A stretch of DNA of 64,000 nt from Benzoatithermus flavus. Its GTDB lineage: Bacteria; Pseudomonadota; Alphaproteobacteria; Geminicoccales; Geminicoccaceae. The position numbers and the translations under genes are program-made. How positions within the stretch are numbered: position 1 is the first letter of the stretch; each line of letters begins with the position of its first letter. Under the pieces are notes generated by a model, which saw only the letters and a list, made by a program, of their open reading frames with translations, had not been told where the DNA came from and searched no databases. Shown piece after piece: positions 35,931 through 49,893 of this stretch. The stretch is from contig NZ_JBBLZC010000017.1 in NCBI RefSeq assembly GCF_037908215.1, forward strand, positions 1 through 64,000, written 5' to 3'.

Positions 35931-37598
35931 TCAGGCACCCGCGAGGCGCGCCACGCCGCTGGGCGCGACGGCGAAACTCCCACGCGCCCGGATCCATGCC
36001 GCCACTGGCTCCCAGACCGGCGGGCCGTCCGCCTCCTCGCCCACGGCGGCCCAGCCGGCCACGGCGTAGCGCCCGCTCGCCTCGAGCGGCCGGCCGGTGC
36101 GCAGGATGGTCGGGCTGCCGATGCGCCGGCCCATGGGCGCCTTCGGGTCGAGCGTGAAGGCGAGGCCGCCCACCCGCACCATGTCGCCGCCCTGCTGGTA
36201 GTAGGGATCGGGGTTGAACAGGTTGTCGGCCACGTCCTCGAGGAGGGCCATGATCGCCTCCCCGGTCAGCGTGCGGCGCCAGGTGGCGGGATAGGTGATC
36301 GCCGTCTGCGCCCAGACGTCCCCCATCGTCACGTCCTCGCCCGGCAGGAGCGACGGCCCCCAGCGAAAGCCCGGCGAGAAAGCGATCTCGGCGTCCAGCC
36401 GCTCGAGGAGGGCGGCGCAGATCAGGTCGTCCCAGGTGCCGTTGACGGTGCCGCGGCGGTAGAGCAGCGCTTCGCTGCGGCCGAGCACGCGCCCCTCCTC
36501 GGCGGCGAACGGTGCCCGCAGCTCGCGGATCAGGGCCGTCATGGCCGGATCGGGCGCGATCGCCTCGGCGAGCACCGGGATCAGCCGGTAGGACCAGTCG
36601 CGGATCTCGCCCGCCCGAACGTCGAGGTCGAGGCGGGAGAGGAACTTGCCGTGGCTGCCGCTCGCCACGAGAAGCGTCCGGCCGACCCGGAGCGGCTGCG
36701 GCAGCGCGTCGTGGGTGTGGGCGGTCAGGATCACGTCGAGGCCCGGCACGCGGCCGGCGAGCTTGCGGTCGACGTCGAAGCCGTCGTGCGAGAGGAGGGC
36801 GACGAGCGCCGCACCTTCGGCGCGCAGGTGCTCGGCCGCCGCGGCGATCCGCTCCTCGCGGATGCCGAACGACCAGCTCGGGACCAGCCGGCGCGGGTGC
36901 GCCACCGGGACGTAGGGAAAGGCCTGGCCGATCACGCCGATCTTGATGCCGCCGCGCTCGAAGGTGGCCGTGCCGGCGAGGGCCGGCTCCTCCCATTCGG
37001 CGTCGACGACGTTGCCGGCGAGGAAGGGGCAGCCCAGCTCCGCCGGCAGCTCGGCGATCCTGGCCTCACCGTAGGTGAACTCCCAATGCCCGGTCGTGGC
37101 CTCGATGCCGAGCGCCCGCAGCGCCCGTGCCATGTCCCCGCCTCGGGTCTGCAAGGCGCTCCACGAGCCTTGCAGGGAATCACCGCCGTCGAGCAGCAGG
37201 GTGCGGCCGGGGCGCTCGGCCCGGATCGCCCCGATCAGGGTCGCGAGCCGGTCGAGCCCGCCCATGCGGCCGTAGCGCCGTGCCAGCTCCGGAAAGTCGA
37301 GGCAGGTGAGGGCGTAAGCCTCGGGCGAGCCTCTGGCGAGGCCGTAAGCCTCGAGGAAGGCCTCGGCCGTGAGATGCGGCGGCTGCCCGGCGGCGGCACC
37401 GGCACCGGGATTGAGGGCGGGCTCGCGATACCAGAGCGGCTCGAGCCGGGCGTGGAGATCGGCGACGTGCAGCAGGGTCACGTTGCCGACCGGGCGCATG
37501 GCGAGGAGATCGTCCTGGCCGAGGCGGCCTCGCGCCGGCGCCGGCGCGGCGCCCGCGAGTGCTGCGGCCGCCGTCAGGAGATCGCGCCGCGTGAGCAT
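35931..37598 (-). CDS. soxB: Thiosulfohydrolase SoxB
   Basis: This encodes 555 residues. SoxB hydrolyses the sulfate group from the SoxYZ-bound sulfane intermediate in thiosulfate oxidation, in the periplasm. A Tat-like signal (LTRRDLLTAAAALAGAAPA) is followed by the dimanganese metallophosphatase domain: LLHVADLHARLEP, LDGGDSLQGSW, ATTGHWEFTYG, LLSHDGFDVDRK and LTAHTHDALP. The C-terminal 5'-nucleotidase-like domain has YPATWRRTLTGEAI and DPYYQQGGDMVRVGGL. ATG 37598 shares one base with the soxZ stop. It is the last gene of the sox operon. Confidence 0.94.
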   Translation of the reverse strand: MLTRRDLLTAAAALAGAAPAPARGRLGQDDLLAMRPVGNVTLLHVADLHARLEPLWYREPALNPGAGAAAGQPPHLTAEAFLEAYGLARGSPEAYALTCLDFPELARRYGRMGGLDRLATLIGAIRAERPGRTLLLDGGDSLQGSWSALQTRGGDMARALRALGIEATTGHWEFTYGEARIAELPAELGCPFLAGNVVDAEWEEPALAGTATFERGGIKIGVIGQAFPYVPVAHPRRLVPSWSFGIREERIAAAAEHLRAEGAALVALLSHDGFDVDRKLAGRVPGLDVILTAHTHDALPQPLRVGRTLLVASGSHGKFLSRLDLDVRAGEIRDWSYRLIPVLAEAIAPDPAMTALIRELRAPFAAEEGRVLGRSEALLYRRGTVNGTWDDLICAALLERLDAEIAFSPGFRWGPSLLPGEDVTMGDVWAQTAITYPATWRRTLTGEAIMALLEDVADNLFNPDPYYQQGGDMVRVGGLAFTLDPKAPMGRRIGSPTILRTGRPLEASGRYAVAGWAAVGEEADGPPVWEPVAAWIRARGSFAVAPSGVARLAGA

Positions 37599-37933
37599 CA
37601 GGCCGGGACGACCTCGACCTGCTGACGTGCCGTCCAGGTCTCGCCGCCGTCGTCGATCCAGGTGAAGACGAGCTCGGTCGGGCGATCGAGCCGGCACCAG
37701 AACGCGAGGTAGGGATTGGCCGCGATCGCGGGGTGGAGGTCGACCGCGAAGACCTCCCTGTCGCCGGCCGTGCAGGTGAAGCGGTTGATGATCCGCCGCG
37801 GGATCGGGTTGCCTTGCGCGTCCTTGCGCTGGCCCGATTCCATCGGGTGCGAGATCAGGGTCTTGATCGCGAACGGCTCGCCCGCCTTTACGGATTCCGG
37901 CAGCTTCAGCCGCGGCTTGCCCGTATCGGCCAT
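37598..37933 (-). CDS. soxZ: Thiosulfate oxidation carrier complex protein SoxZ
   Basis: This is a 111-residue immunoglobulin-like protein, partner of SoxY in the carrier complex that shuttles sulfur intermediates. KTLISHPMESGQRKD is diagnostic for SoxZ, with the following GNPIPRRIINRFTC and LVFTWIDDGGETW. It has no signal peptide of its own and is normally exported with SoxY. It starts 12 bases after soxY. Confidence 0.95.
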   Translation of the reverse strand: MADTGKPRLKLPESVKAGEPFAIKTLISHPMESGQRKDAQGNPIPRRIINRFTCTAGDREVFAVDLHPAIAANPYLAFWCRLDRPTELVFTWIDDGGETWTARQQVEVVPA

Positions 37934-37945
37934 GATCGTCCTCCC

Positions 37946-38395
37946 TCAGCCGCCGCAGCCGCCGATCGTGACCTTCACCTCGGTCCGGGCGACGTGAATG
38001 GTGCCGTCGCTGGTCCGCGCCGCCGCGATCACGGTCTGGGTGCGCGCGAGCCGTATCCGCGTCGCGACCTCGGCCCGGCCGCTCATGGGCGTGAGGTGGA
38101 ACACGGCGACGGCCGGCTCCGGGTTGGCCTCGGCCAGGATCCAGATCGTGTCGACGTGATCGGCCTCGGTCATCGGGCTCTCGACCGCGACCGTGAGCGG
38201 CACGGTGTTCCCGTTCTCGGCGATCTCGGGCATCTCGAGCCTGATCCTGCCTTCCTGGGGCGTCCTGCCGTTCAGGATCCCGCTCAGGAGTTTCCCCGCG
38301 GCTTCGGGCGTGGCGCTAGCCGGCCGCACGCTCAGGGCGAGCCCGCCCGCCGCGATCAGCACGTGCCGCCGCTGCAGCTTCCGGTTCTGGCGCAT
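37946..38395 (-). CDS. soxY: Thiosulfate oxidation carrier protein SoxY
   Basis: This encodes 149 residues. The sulfur-carrying cysteine is in the C-terminal swinging arm GGCGG, which ends the protein as in all SoxY. The N-terminus QRRHVLIAAGGLALS is Tat-like. DTIWILAEANPEPAVAVFHL and RTEVKVTIGGCGG are conserved. It lies between the fused cytochrome gene and soxZ, 12 bases from each. Confidence 0.95.
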   Translation of the reverse strand: MRQNRKLQRRHVLIAAGGLALSVRPASATPEAAGKLLSGILNGRTPQEGRIRLEMPEIAENGNTVPLTVAVESPMTEADHVDTIWILAEANPEPAVAVFHLTPMSGRAEVATRIRLARTQTVIAAARTSDGTIHVARTEVKVTIGGCGG

Positions 38396-38407
38396 CGCGT
38401 GTCTCCT

Positions 38408-39682
38408 TCAGTGCCGGATGCCCGGTGCCGCGAGCTCCATACCGTTGCTCAAGGAGGTGAGATAGAGCTCGAGCTCGCCATACGCCGCGGCATCCGGCGG
38501 CAGATCGTCGGCGCGGATCTGGACGTTGCACCACTGCAGCCGTTTGCGGATGTCCCAGGTCTGGTTGCGGCTCGTCCGCCAGGTCGGGAAGTGTGCGACC
38601 TGGCCCGGCGTCTCGCCGAGATACTGGCCGCGGATCCACCGGCCGGCCCCCTTGCCGAGCCCGTGGCAGTCCGTGCAGGCGAAGTTGGCCTGGCCGATCT
38701 TCGTCTCCATGAGCCTCCTGCCGCGCTCGGCCGCTTCCTTGGCACCAGGGCTCGTCGTGTCGACGGCGATCCGCTCGCCGTCGGCGAGCGAGGTGAGATA
38801 GACCGTCATCGCGAGGTTCTCGGTGCTCTCCATCGGCCATTCGGCGCCGGTGGTGGGCCGCGCGTGGCGCGTCACGAACTCGGCAACGCCCAGGACCTTG
38901 CCGAGCCGCGGCTCCCAGCGCGGCATGTGCGCGGCCCAGCTCCTGAACGCCGTCTTCGGGTCGGCATGGCAGGCAGCGCAGCTCCGGCCCGAGGGACCCG
39001 GCTCCTCGAACAGGCCGGCACCCGTAGCGACGTCCTCCTGCGCCGGGTTCACGAACGGGTCGGTCCAGTCCCGATCCTCGACCGGGACGGGACGTCGCGC
39101 CGGGTCGTCGAGCGGGTTCGCGAACGATGCGGGCCGGTCCAGCGTCTTCAGGAAGGCGACGATGTCCCCGATCTCGGCCGCATCGTAATAGCCGTGAGCG
39201 CCCCAGGGCGGCATCACCGTCTCGGGATTGTAGACCCGGGCGTCCCAGACATAGTTGAACAGATACTCGTCGCTGCGGTCGGCCTTGCCGATCTCCGAGA
39301 GGTCGGGGCCGACATTGCCCGGCAGCTCCGGCGTGTCCGGGCCCATGACGTGGCAGGCGACGCATGCTCCGCCGCGCGAGCGGTCGAAGGCGAGCTTGCG
39401 GCCCTTCACGGGATCGCCCGCGATCGGGGCCACGACCGGACGCAACGCGCCCGGAGCCGGGGGCGACGGCGAGCGGGTCGTGTCGGCCAGCGTGCTGAAG
39501 CCCGGCCAGCGCGTCGTAGGCCAGCCGGGATAGCGCTGCCAGGGTGTCGCCGCGGCCGGCCCTTCGAGGTCGAGCGGAACCTCCGCCGCCCCGGCCGCCA
39601 CCGCACCGGCGAGCACGGCCAGCGCACCGGCCAGCAAGGCCCAGGGGCGATGCCACGACGTACCGGCCAGACGCTCGCTCAT
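38408..39682 (-). CDS. Fused c-type cytochrome SoxX-SoxA
   Basis: This 424-residue protein joins the two subunits of the SoxAX cytochrome that couples thiosulfate to SoxY. A signal peptide covers about residues 1-32. Residues 85-185 are SoxX-like, with heme site CVACH (107-111) and methionine ligand in YNPETVMPPWG (Met157). Residues 205-424 are SoxA-like, with heme sites CAACH (235-239) and CTDCH (336-340) and the active-site cysteine in LQWCNVQIR (Cys385). Three hemes are thus expected. soxX and soxA are usually separate genes. ATG 39682 follows GGAAGAGA. It is the first sox gene. Confidence 0.88.
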   Translation of the reverse strand: MSERLAGTSWHRPWALLAGALAVLAGAVAAGAAEVPLDLEGPAAATPWQRYPGWPTTRWPGFSTLADTTRSPSPPAPGALRPVVAPIAGDPVKGRKLAFDRSRGGACVACHVMGPDTPELPGNVGPDLSEIGKADRSDEYLFNYVWDARVYNPETVMPPWGAHGYYDAAEIGDIVAFLKTLDRPASFANPLDDPARRPVPVEDRDWTDPFVNPAQEDVATGAGLFEEPGPSGRSCAACHADPKTAFRSWAAHMPRWEPRLGKVLGVAEFVTRHARPTTGAEWPMESTENLAMTVYLTSLADGERIAVDTTSPGAKEAAERGRRLMETKIGQANFACTDCHGLGKGAGRWIRGQYLGETPGQVAHFPTWRTSRNQTWDIRKRLQWCNVQIRADDLPPDAAAYGELELYLTSLSNGMELAAPGIRH

Positions 39683-39762
39683 GCGCTTCTCTTCCACGTT
39701 GCCGGGGGCAGCCTAGCGCAACGCGCTCGCGCCGGAAGACCTTCCTTGGTCCGGGGCCGGCA

Positions 39763-39790
39763 AAGAGAAACGGGAGCCCGAAGGCTCCCG
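39763..39790 (-). terminator. Rho-independent terminator of the glp operon
   Basis: CGGGAGCC (39771-39778) pairs with GGCTCCCG (39783-39790) across a tetraloop; on the minus strand the stem carries a UUCG loop and runs into GTTTCTCTTTG. It lies 30 bases after the glpV stop and separates the glp operon from soxXA. Confidence 0.8.
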
Positions 39791-39819
39791 TCCGCCGGAC
39801 AGCGCTGCGGCCTGGGGCC

Positions 39820-41598
<1,779 letters not shown>

Positions 41599-41692
41599 TG
41601 CTCGAACCTCCCTGTTCCATGCCTTCCCGATCACGTTCCGGCGGAGGGAAGGCGGGGCTCCGCCGGCGGCAACGAGGTGGTGCTGGCCGGGC

Positions 41693-41992
41693 TCAGCCGA
41701 AGCGCATCACCACCAGGAACCACACGAGCGCCATGATCGAGCCGCCCCAGAGCGGCATGTCCTCGGGTGTCGCGGCGATCCAGGCGAGATGGATCCAGGC
41801 TGCGCCCAGAAGGCCGATGAACAGGCGGTCGCCGCGCGTGGTCGGCATCGGCAGGAAGCCTTTGCGCTCGACCGTGGGCGAGACGAGCTGCCAGACCGTC
41901 ATCGCCACCAGCATGAGCGCTATCGCGGCGAAGAAGGTGGCGGTCGGCACCGTCCAGTACATGGATCGGACGAGCTGCTCCAGGCGCTCCAT
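41693..41992 (-). CDS. glpU: Glycerol transporter accessory membrane protein GlpU (DUF2160)
   Basis: This 99-residue protein has three hydrophobic segments and the DUF2160 pattern (MYWTVPTATFFAAIALML, KGFLPMPTTRGDRLFIGLLG, GGSIMALVWFLVVMRFG). DUF2160 proteins occur between the permease and binding-protein genes of GlpSTPQUV systems and are named GlpU there. Its exact task is unknown. Confidence 0.85.
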   Translation of the reverse strand: MERLEQLVRSMYWTVPTATFFAAIALMLVAMTVWQLVSPTVERKGFLPMPTTRGDRLFIGLLGAAWIHLAWIAATPEDMPLWGGSIMALVWFLVVMRFG

Positions 41993-42004
41993 GGCCGCTC
42001 CCCC

Positions 42005-42819
<815 letters not shown>

Positions 42820-42823
<4 letters not shown>

Positions 42824-43692
42824 GTCCGGTCTCCCGTGCCGACGCGGGTCATCACGTTGTAGAAGACGAAGCTGAAGGTCAGGATGATCAGGAAGTAGAT
42901 GATCGAGATCGCCGCCGCGGGCCCGAGGTCGAACTGGCCGACCGCGATCTTGGCGAGATGGATCGAGAGGAAAGTGGTGGCACTGCCGGGGCCGCCGCCG
43001 GTGACGACGAAGGGCTCGGTATAGATCATGAAGCTGTCCATGAAGCGGAGCAGGACGGCGATGAGAAGGACCCCCCGCATCTTGGGCAGCTCGATGAAGC
43101 GGAACACGGCCCAGCGCGAAGCGCCGTCGATGGCGGCCGCCTGATAGTAGGCGGGCGGAATGGCGCGCAGGCCCGCGTAGCAGAGCAGGGCCACGAGCGG
43201 CGTCCAGTGCCAGACGTCCATGACGACGATGGTGAGCCACGCGTCCGAGGGATCGGCCGTGTAGTTGTAGTCGAGCCCGAGCCGGTTGAGCGCCCAGCCG
43301 CCGAGGCCGATGTCGCCGCGGGCGAAGATCTGCCAGATCGTGCCGACCACGTTCCACGGGATCAGGAGCGGCAGCGCCATGATGACGAGCGTGGCGGATG
43401 CCGCGATGCCGCGCGCGGGCATGGCGAGCGCCAGGCCGATGCCGAGCGGGATCTCGATCGCGAGGATGGTGAGGCTGAAGACGAGCTGGCGCAGCGCCGC
43501 CCCGCGCAGGTCGTCGTCGGCGAGCACCTGCCGGAACCAGTCGATCCCGACCCAGACCCGATCCTCCGGCCCGAGGATGTCCTGAAAGGCGTAGTTGACC
43601 ACGGTCATGAGCGGGATGATGGCGCTGAACGCCACGATCACGAACACCGGCAGGACCAGGAGCCAGGCGGCGTTGTTCTGCGTCTTGTCCAT
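42820..43692 (-). CDS. glpP: Glycerol ABC transporter permease GlpP
   Basis: This 290-residue permease is of the MalF type, with six helices and the EAA-like loop AAAIDGASRWAVFRFIELP. N-terminal NNAAWLLVLPVFVIVAFSAI is the first helix. ATG 43692 lies 17 bases after the glpT stop, after a purine-rich stretch. It forms the transport channel with GlpQ. Confidence 0.88.
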
Positions 43693-43709
43693 GAGCCCCT
43701 CCGCCTGCT

Positions 43710-44798
43710 TCAGCCGACCAGCCGTCCGTCGGCGTAGAGCAGGGTGTGCTGCGGTGCCAAGGCGAGATGCGCCGTGGCCGTCGGCACGGGTGCATCCTCG
43801 TCGAGCTTCGCCTTGATCTCGTGCGGTCCCAGTCTCGCGGTGACGAGCTTGTAGTTGCCGAGATCCTCCACCCGGGTGACGGCCACGGGCAGCGTCGTCG
43901 GCCCCGGCGCGGTCGAGACGTGCAGGAACTCGGGCCGCACGCCGAGTTCGAGCCGCGCTCCTTCGCGGCCGCGTGCGCGCGCCAGCCAGGGATCGCCCAG
44001 CATCACGTCGGTGCCGTCGATCAGGATGCCGTCGCCCGCGAGCCGGCAGGGCAAAAAGTTCATGCCGGGTGAGCCGATGAAGTAGCCGACGAAGCGGTGC
44101 GCCGGCCGCTCGAACAGCTCCTGCGGCGTGCCGAGCTGCACCACCTCGCCCTCGTACATGACGACCACCTTCTCGGCGAAGGTGAGGGCCTCGTTCTGGT
44201 CGTGGGTGACGTAGACCAGCGTGTGGCGGAAGCGGGCGTGGACCTCCTTGAGCTTGCGGCGGAGCAGCCACTTCAGATGCGGGTCGATGACGGTGAGCGG
44301 CTCGTCGAACAGGATCGCCGCCACGTCGTCGCGCACGAGGCCGCGCCCGAGCGAGATCTTCTGCTTCTCGTCGGCGGTGAGCCGGGAAGCGCGCCGCTTC
44401 AGCATGCGCGCGAGGTCGAGCATCTCCGCGACCTCGACCACGCGCTTCTCGATATCGGCCTTGGGCAGGCCGCGGTTGCGCAACGGAAAGGCCAGGTTCT
44501 CGGCCACCGTCATGGTGTCGTAGATCACCGGGAACTGGAACACCTGCGCGATGTTGCGCTTGGCCGGCGGGAGCCCGGTCACGTCGATGCCGTCGAACCA
44601 GACCCGGCCCTCGCTCGGTTGCAGCAGGCCCGAGATGATGTTGAGGAGCGTGGTCTTGCCGCAGCCCGAGGGGCCGAGGAGCGCGTAGGCGCCGCCGTTC
44701 TCGAAGGCGAAGCGGAGCGGCTTCAGCGCGTAGTCCGCGGGGGCCTTCGGGTTCGCCCGATACGAATGGGCGACGTCGGCGAACCGGATTTCGGCCAA
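43710..44798 (-). CDS. glpT: Glycerol ABC transporter ATP-binding protein GlpT
   Basis: This encodes 362 residues: an ABC ATPase domain and a C-terminal MalK-like TOBE domain. Walker A is GPSGCGKTTLL, Q-loop region NIAQVFQFPVIYDTM, Walker B AAILFDEPLTVIDP and H-loop VTHDQNEAL. The signature loop reads SRLTADEKQKISLGRGL, so the usual LSGG is LTAD. The start is TTG 44798, eight bases after GGAGG; no ATG or GTG fits. It starts two bases past the glpS stop. It should pair with GlpS, whose signature is normal. Confidence 0.85.
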   Translation of the reverse strand: MAEIRFADVAHSYRANPKAPADYALKPLRFAFENGGAYALLGPSGCGKTTLLNIISGLLQPSEGRVWFDGIDVTGLPPAKRNIAQVFQFPVIYDTMTVAENLAFPLRNRGLPKADIEKRVVEVAEMLDLARMLKRRASRLTADEKQKISLGRGLVRDDVAAILFDEPLTVIDPHLKWLLRRKLKEVHARFRHTLVYVTHDQNEALTFAEKVVVMYEGEVVQLGTPQELFERPAHRFVGYFIGSPGMNFLPCRLAGDGILIDGTDVMLGDPWLARARGREGARLELGVRPEFLHVSTAPGPTTLPVAVTRVEDLGNYKLVTARLGPHEIKAKLDEDAPVPTATAHLALAPQHTLLYADGRLVG

Positions 44799-44799
44799 G

Positions 44800-45899
<1,100 letters not shown>

Positions 45900-45903
<4 letters not shown>

Positions 45904-47405
45904 GGCCGCCCCGCCGCCTGGGCCGGAACCGGCCGTTCCTCGAGCTTCGCCTGCAGGCGCGCCACCGTGTCCTCCCCGACATGGAGCCCGAGACGGGTGC
46001 GCCGCCACAGGATGTCGTCGGCGGTGCGCGCCCATTCGTGGGCCACGAGATAATCGACCTCGGCCTCGAGCAGGCCGCCGCCCAGATCCGCACCCAGATC
46101 CTCGAGCCGCCTGGCACCGCCGATCAGCCTCTCGAGCCGCGTGCCGTAGGTCCGCACCCAGCGGCATAAGAGCGGCTCCGGCACGAAGGCATGGGCGCGC
46201 AGCATCTGCGCCGTGAAGGCGGCGAGGTTGGCGCCCGGCATGTCCCCGCCCGGCAGCGGCGCCGTCGCGGTCCAGGGGCCTTTGCCGAAGCCCAAGTGCG
46301 GCCGGAGCTTGTCGAGCGCGTGTTCGGCGAGCTTCCGGTAGGTCGTGATCTTGCCGCCGAAGATCGAGAGCAGAGGTGCCCGGCCGTCGCCGCCCTCGAC
46401 GTCGAACACGTAGTCGCGCGTGACGGCCGAGACGTTGCCGCTGGCATCGTCGTAGAGCGGCCGCACGCCGGCATAGGCCCAGACCACGTCGCGCGGCTCG
46501 ATCTCGCGGCGGAAATAGCGGTTGACCACGCGGCAGAGATAATCGGTCTCTTCGGGCGAGATGGCGACAGCGGCGGGATCGCCCTCGTAAGGCACGTCGG
46601 TCGTGCCGATGAGCGTGAACCTGCCTTCGAACGGGATCGCGAACACGATCCGCCGGTCGTCGTTCTGCAGGATGTAGGGATGATCGCCGTCGTAGAGCTT
46701 CGGCACCACGATGTGGCTGCCCTTGACCAGCCGCACGCGTTTCTTCGAGCGCATGCCGAGCCCGCCTTCGAGGAAGCGCTGCACCCAAGGACCGGCGGCG
46801 TTGACGAGCGCTCTGGCCCGGACCTGCCGGCGACGTCCGGCAGCGTCCACGAGCTCCGCGGTCCAGGTTCCGTCCTTGCGGCGGGCGCGCTCGCAGCGCG
46901 TGCGGGTCAGAATCTCGGCGCCGCGTTCCGCGGCATCCATCGCGTTGAGCACGACCAGCCGGCTGTCCTCGACCCAGCAGTCGCTGTAGGTGAAGCCGCG
47001 TTTCACCCAGGGCTTGAGCGGAGCGCCATAGGGTCCGGGCGCCGCGAGGTCGACGGCCTTGGAGCCGGGCAGGATCTCGCGGCCGCCGAGATGGTCGTAA
47101 AGAAACAGCCCGAGCCGGATCAGCCAGGCCGGGCGCATCTCCGGCACGTGCGGCAGGACGAAGGTGAGAGGCCGAACGATGTGCGGTGCGGCGCGGAGCA
47201 GGACCTCGCGCTCGATCAGGGCCTCGCGCACGAGACGGAACTCGTAATATTCGAGGTAGCGCAGGCCGCCGTGGATCAGCTTCGAGGACCAGCGCGAGGT
47301 ATGGCTGGCGAGATCGTCCTGCTCGACCAGAAGGACCTTCAGGCCGCGCCCGGCCGCATCGCGCGCGATGCCGGCACCGTTGATGCCGCCGCCGACGACC
47401 AGCAT
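45900..47405 (-). CDS. glpD: FAD-dependent glycerol-3-phosphate dehydrogenase GlpD
   Basis: This encodes about 501 residues of the membrane-associated enzyme that oxidises glycerol-3-phosphate to dihydroxyacetone phosphate and passes electrons to quinone. The FAD loop VVGGGINGAGIARDAAGRG is at the very start; SRWSSKLIHGGLRYLEYYEF and ALVNAAGPWVQRFL follow. ATG 47405 leaves almost no lead before the first strand. A CTG at 47423, seven bases after GGGAGG, would add SEQVD as in other GlpD and may be the true start. Confidence 0.92.
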
Positions 47406-47481
47406 GTCGACCTGCTCGCTCAGGATGACGCCTCCCGGACTCGCCCTCGAACGGGGTGTCTCGATCGTTCTTCGTTGCCTG

Positions 47482-47522
47482 GTTTTCGTATCAGAACGAT
47501 ATTCTGTTCGCAATCGAAAACG
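47482..47522 (-). promoter_or_regulatory. Putative tandem GlpR operators upstream of glpD
   Basis: Two sites resemble the E. coli GlpR operator (WATGTTCG-WTWW-CGAACATW). TCTGTTCG-CAAT-CGAAAAC is at 47503-47521, and a weaker GTTTTCG-TATC-AGAACGA is at 47482-47499. They lie between the glpR stop and the glpD start. Confidence 0.55.
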
Positions 47523-47527
47523 AGCGC

Positions 47528-48313
47528 TCAGCCCGCCCTCTCGTCCGTGCGTGCCACGTGCAGCGCCACCTCCGCGCGCTCGAGGCAGCGCAGGAGCGAG
47601 GGCGGCGGCAGGGCATCGGTGAACAGCGCGTCGATGTCCTCGAGCGAGCCCAAGCGCACCGAGGCGTTGCGGCCGAACTTGGTGTGGTCGGCGGCGAGGT
47701 AGACCTGGCGCGAGTTGGCGATGATCGCCTGCGCCACCCGGACCTCCTGGTAGTCGAAGTCGAGCAGCGCTCCGTCCTCCACGTCGATGCCGCTGATGCC
47801 GATCACCCCGTAGTCGACGCGGAACTGGCGGATGAGGTCGATCGCGGCCTCGCCCACGATCCCGCGGTCGCGCGCGCGCACCACGCCGGCGGCCACGATC
47901 ACCTGGAAGTCGGGTTTGCCGGCGAGCAGCGCCGCCACGTGCAGGTTGTTGGTGATCACGTGCAGCCCCTGATGACGCAGGAGCGCCTTCGCCACCTCCT
48001 CGGTGGTCGTACCGATGTTGATGAACAGCGAGGCGTGATCGGGGATGTGGCGGGCGAGAAGGGCCGCGATCCGGCGCTTCTCCTCGATGCACAGGACCTG
48101 CCGCTCGGGATAGGCGATGTTCTCGACCGAGGAGGCGAGCGCGGCGCCGCCGTGATGCCGCTGCAGGATCGCCTGGTCGCACAGCGTGTTGATGTCGCGC
48201 CGGATGGTCTGCGGCGTCACGCCGAAGAGCTGGGAGAGGGCCTCGATGCTGACGAAGCCCTGCCGGCGGACGAGATCGACGATCCGCGCGCGCCGCTGCT
48301 CGCTGCCCGCCAC
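47528..48313 (-). CDS. glpR: DeoR-family repressor GlpR
   Basis: This 261-residue regulator has an N-terminal DeoR helix-turn-helix (ALSQLFGVTPQTIRRDINTL) and a C-terminal sugar-phosphate-sensing domain (LFINIGTTTEEVAKALL, HVITNNLHVAALLAG, GISGIDVEDGALLDFDYQE). GlpR represses glp genes and is relieved by glycerol-3-phosphate. The start is GTG 48313, nine bases after GGGGAGG. That ribosome site is inside a long inverted repeat that also contains a GlpR-like operator, so the gene may be self-regulated at two levels. Confidence 0.9.
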   Translation of the reverse strand: MAGSEQRRARIVDLVRRQGFVSIEALSQLFGVTPQTIRRDINTLCDQAILQRHHGGAALASSVENIAYPERQVLCIEEKRRIAALLARHIPDHASLFINIGTTTEEVAKALLRHQGLHVITNNLHVAALLAGKPDFQVIVAAGVVRARDRGIVGEAAIDLIRQFRVDYGVIGISGIDVEDGALLDFDYQEVRVAQAIIANSRQVYLAADHTKFGRNASVRLGSLEDIDALFTDALPPPSLLRCLERAEVALHVARTDERAG

Positions 48314-48322
48314 CTGGCCCAG

Positions 48323-48367
48323 CCTCCCCGGTGTCGTGTTTCGTTTGCGAACATGACACCGGGGAGG
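48323..48367 (-). promoter_or_regulatory. Imperfect palindrome with GlpR operator covering the glpR ribosome site
   Basis: Between glpK and glpR, 13-base arms CCTCCCCGGTGTC and GACACCGGGGAGG frame an inner site, ATGTTCG-CAAA-CGAAACA on the minus strand (48337-48354), close to the E. coli GlpR consensus. In the transcript the second arm contains GGGGAGG, the ribosome site of glpR, so folding would hide it. There is no T tract, so a terminator role is less likely. Confidence 0.6.
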
Positions 48368-48393
48368 TGCCGTTGCAAAGCGAAAAAGCTCCG

Positions 48394-49893
<1,500 letters not shown>

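Noticed and set aside
45904..46788. Extension of the glpS frame to 662 codons
   Set aside because: It overlaps glpD in another frame; the real glpS starts at ATG 45903.
48323..48367. Palindrome as a rho-independent terminator after glpK
   Set aside because: No T tract follows on the minus strand, and the second arm is the glpR ribosome site.
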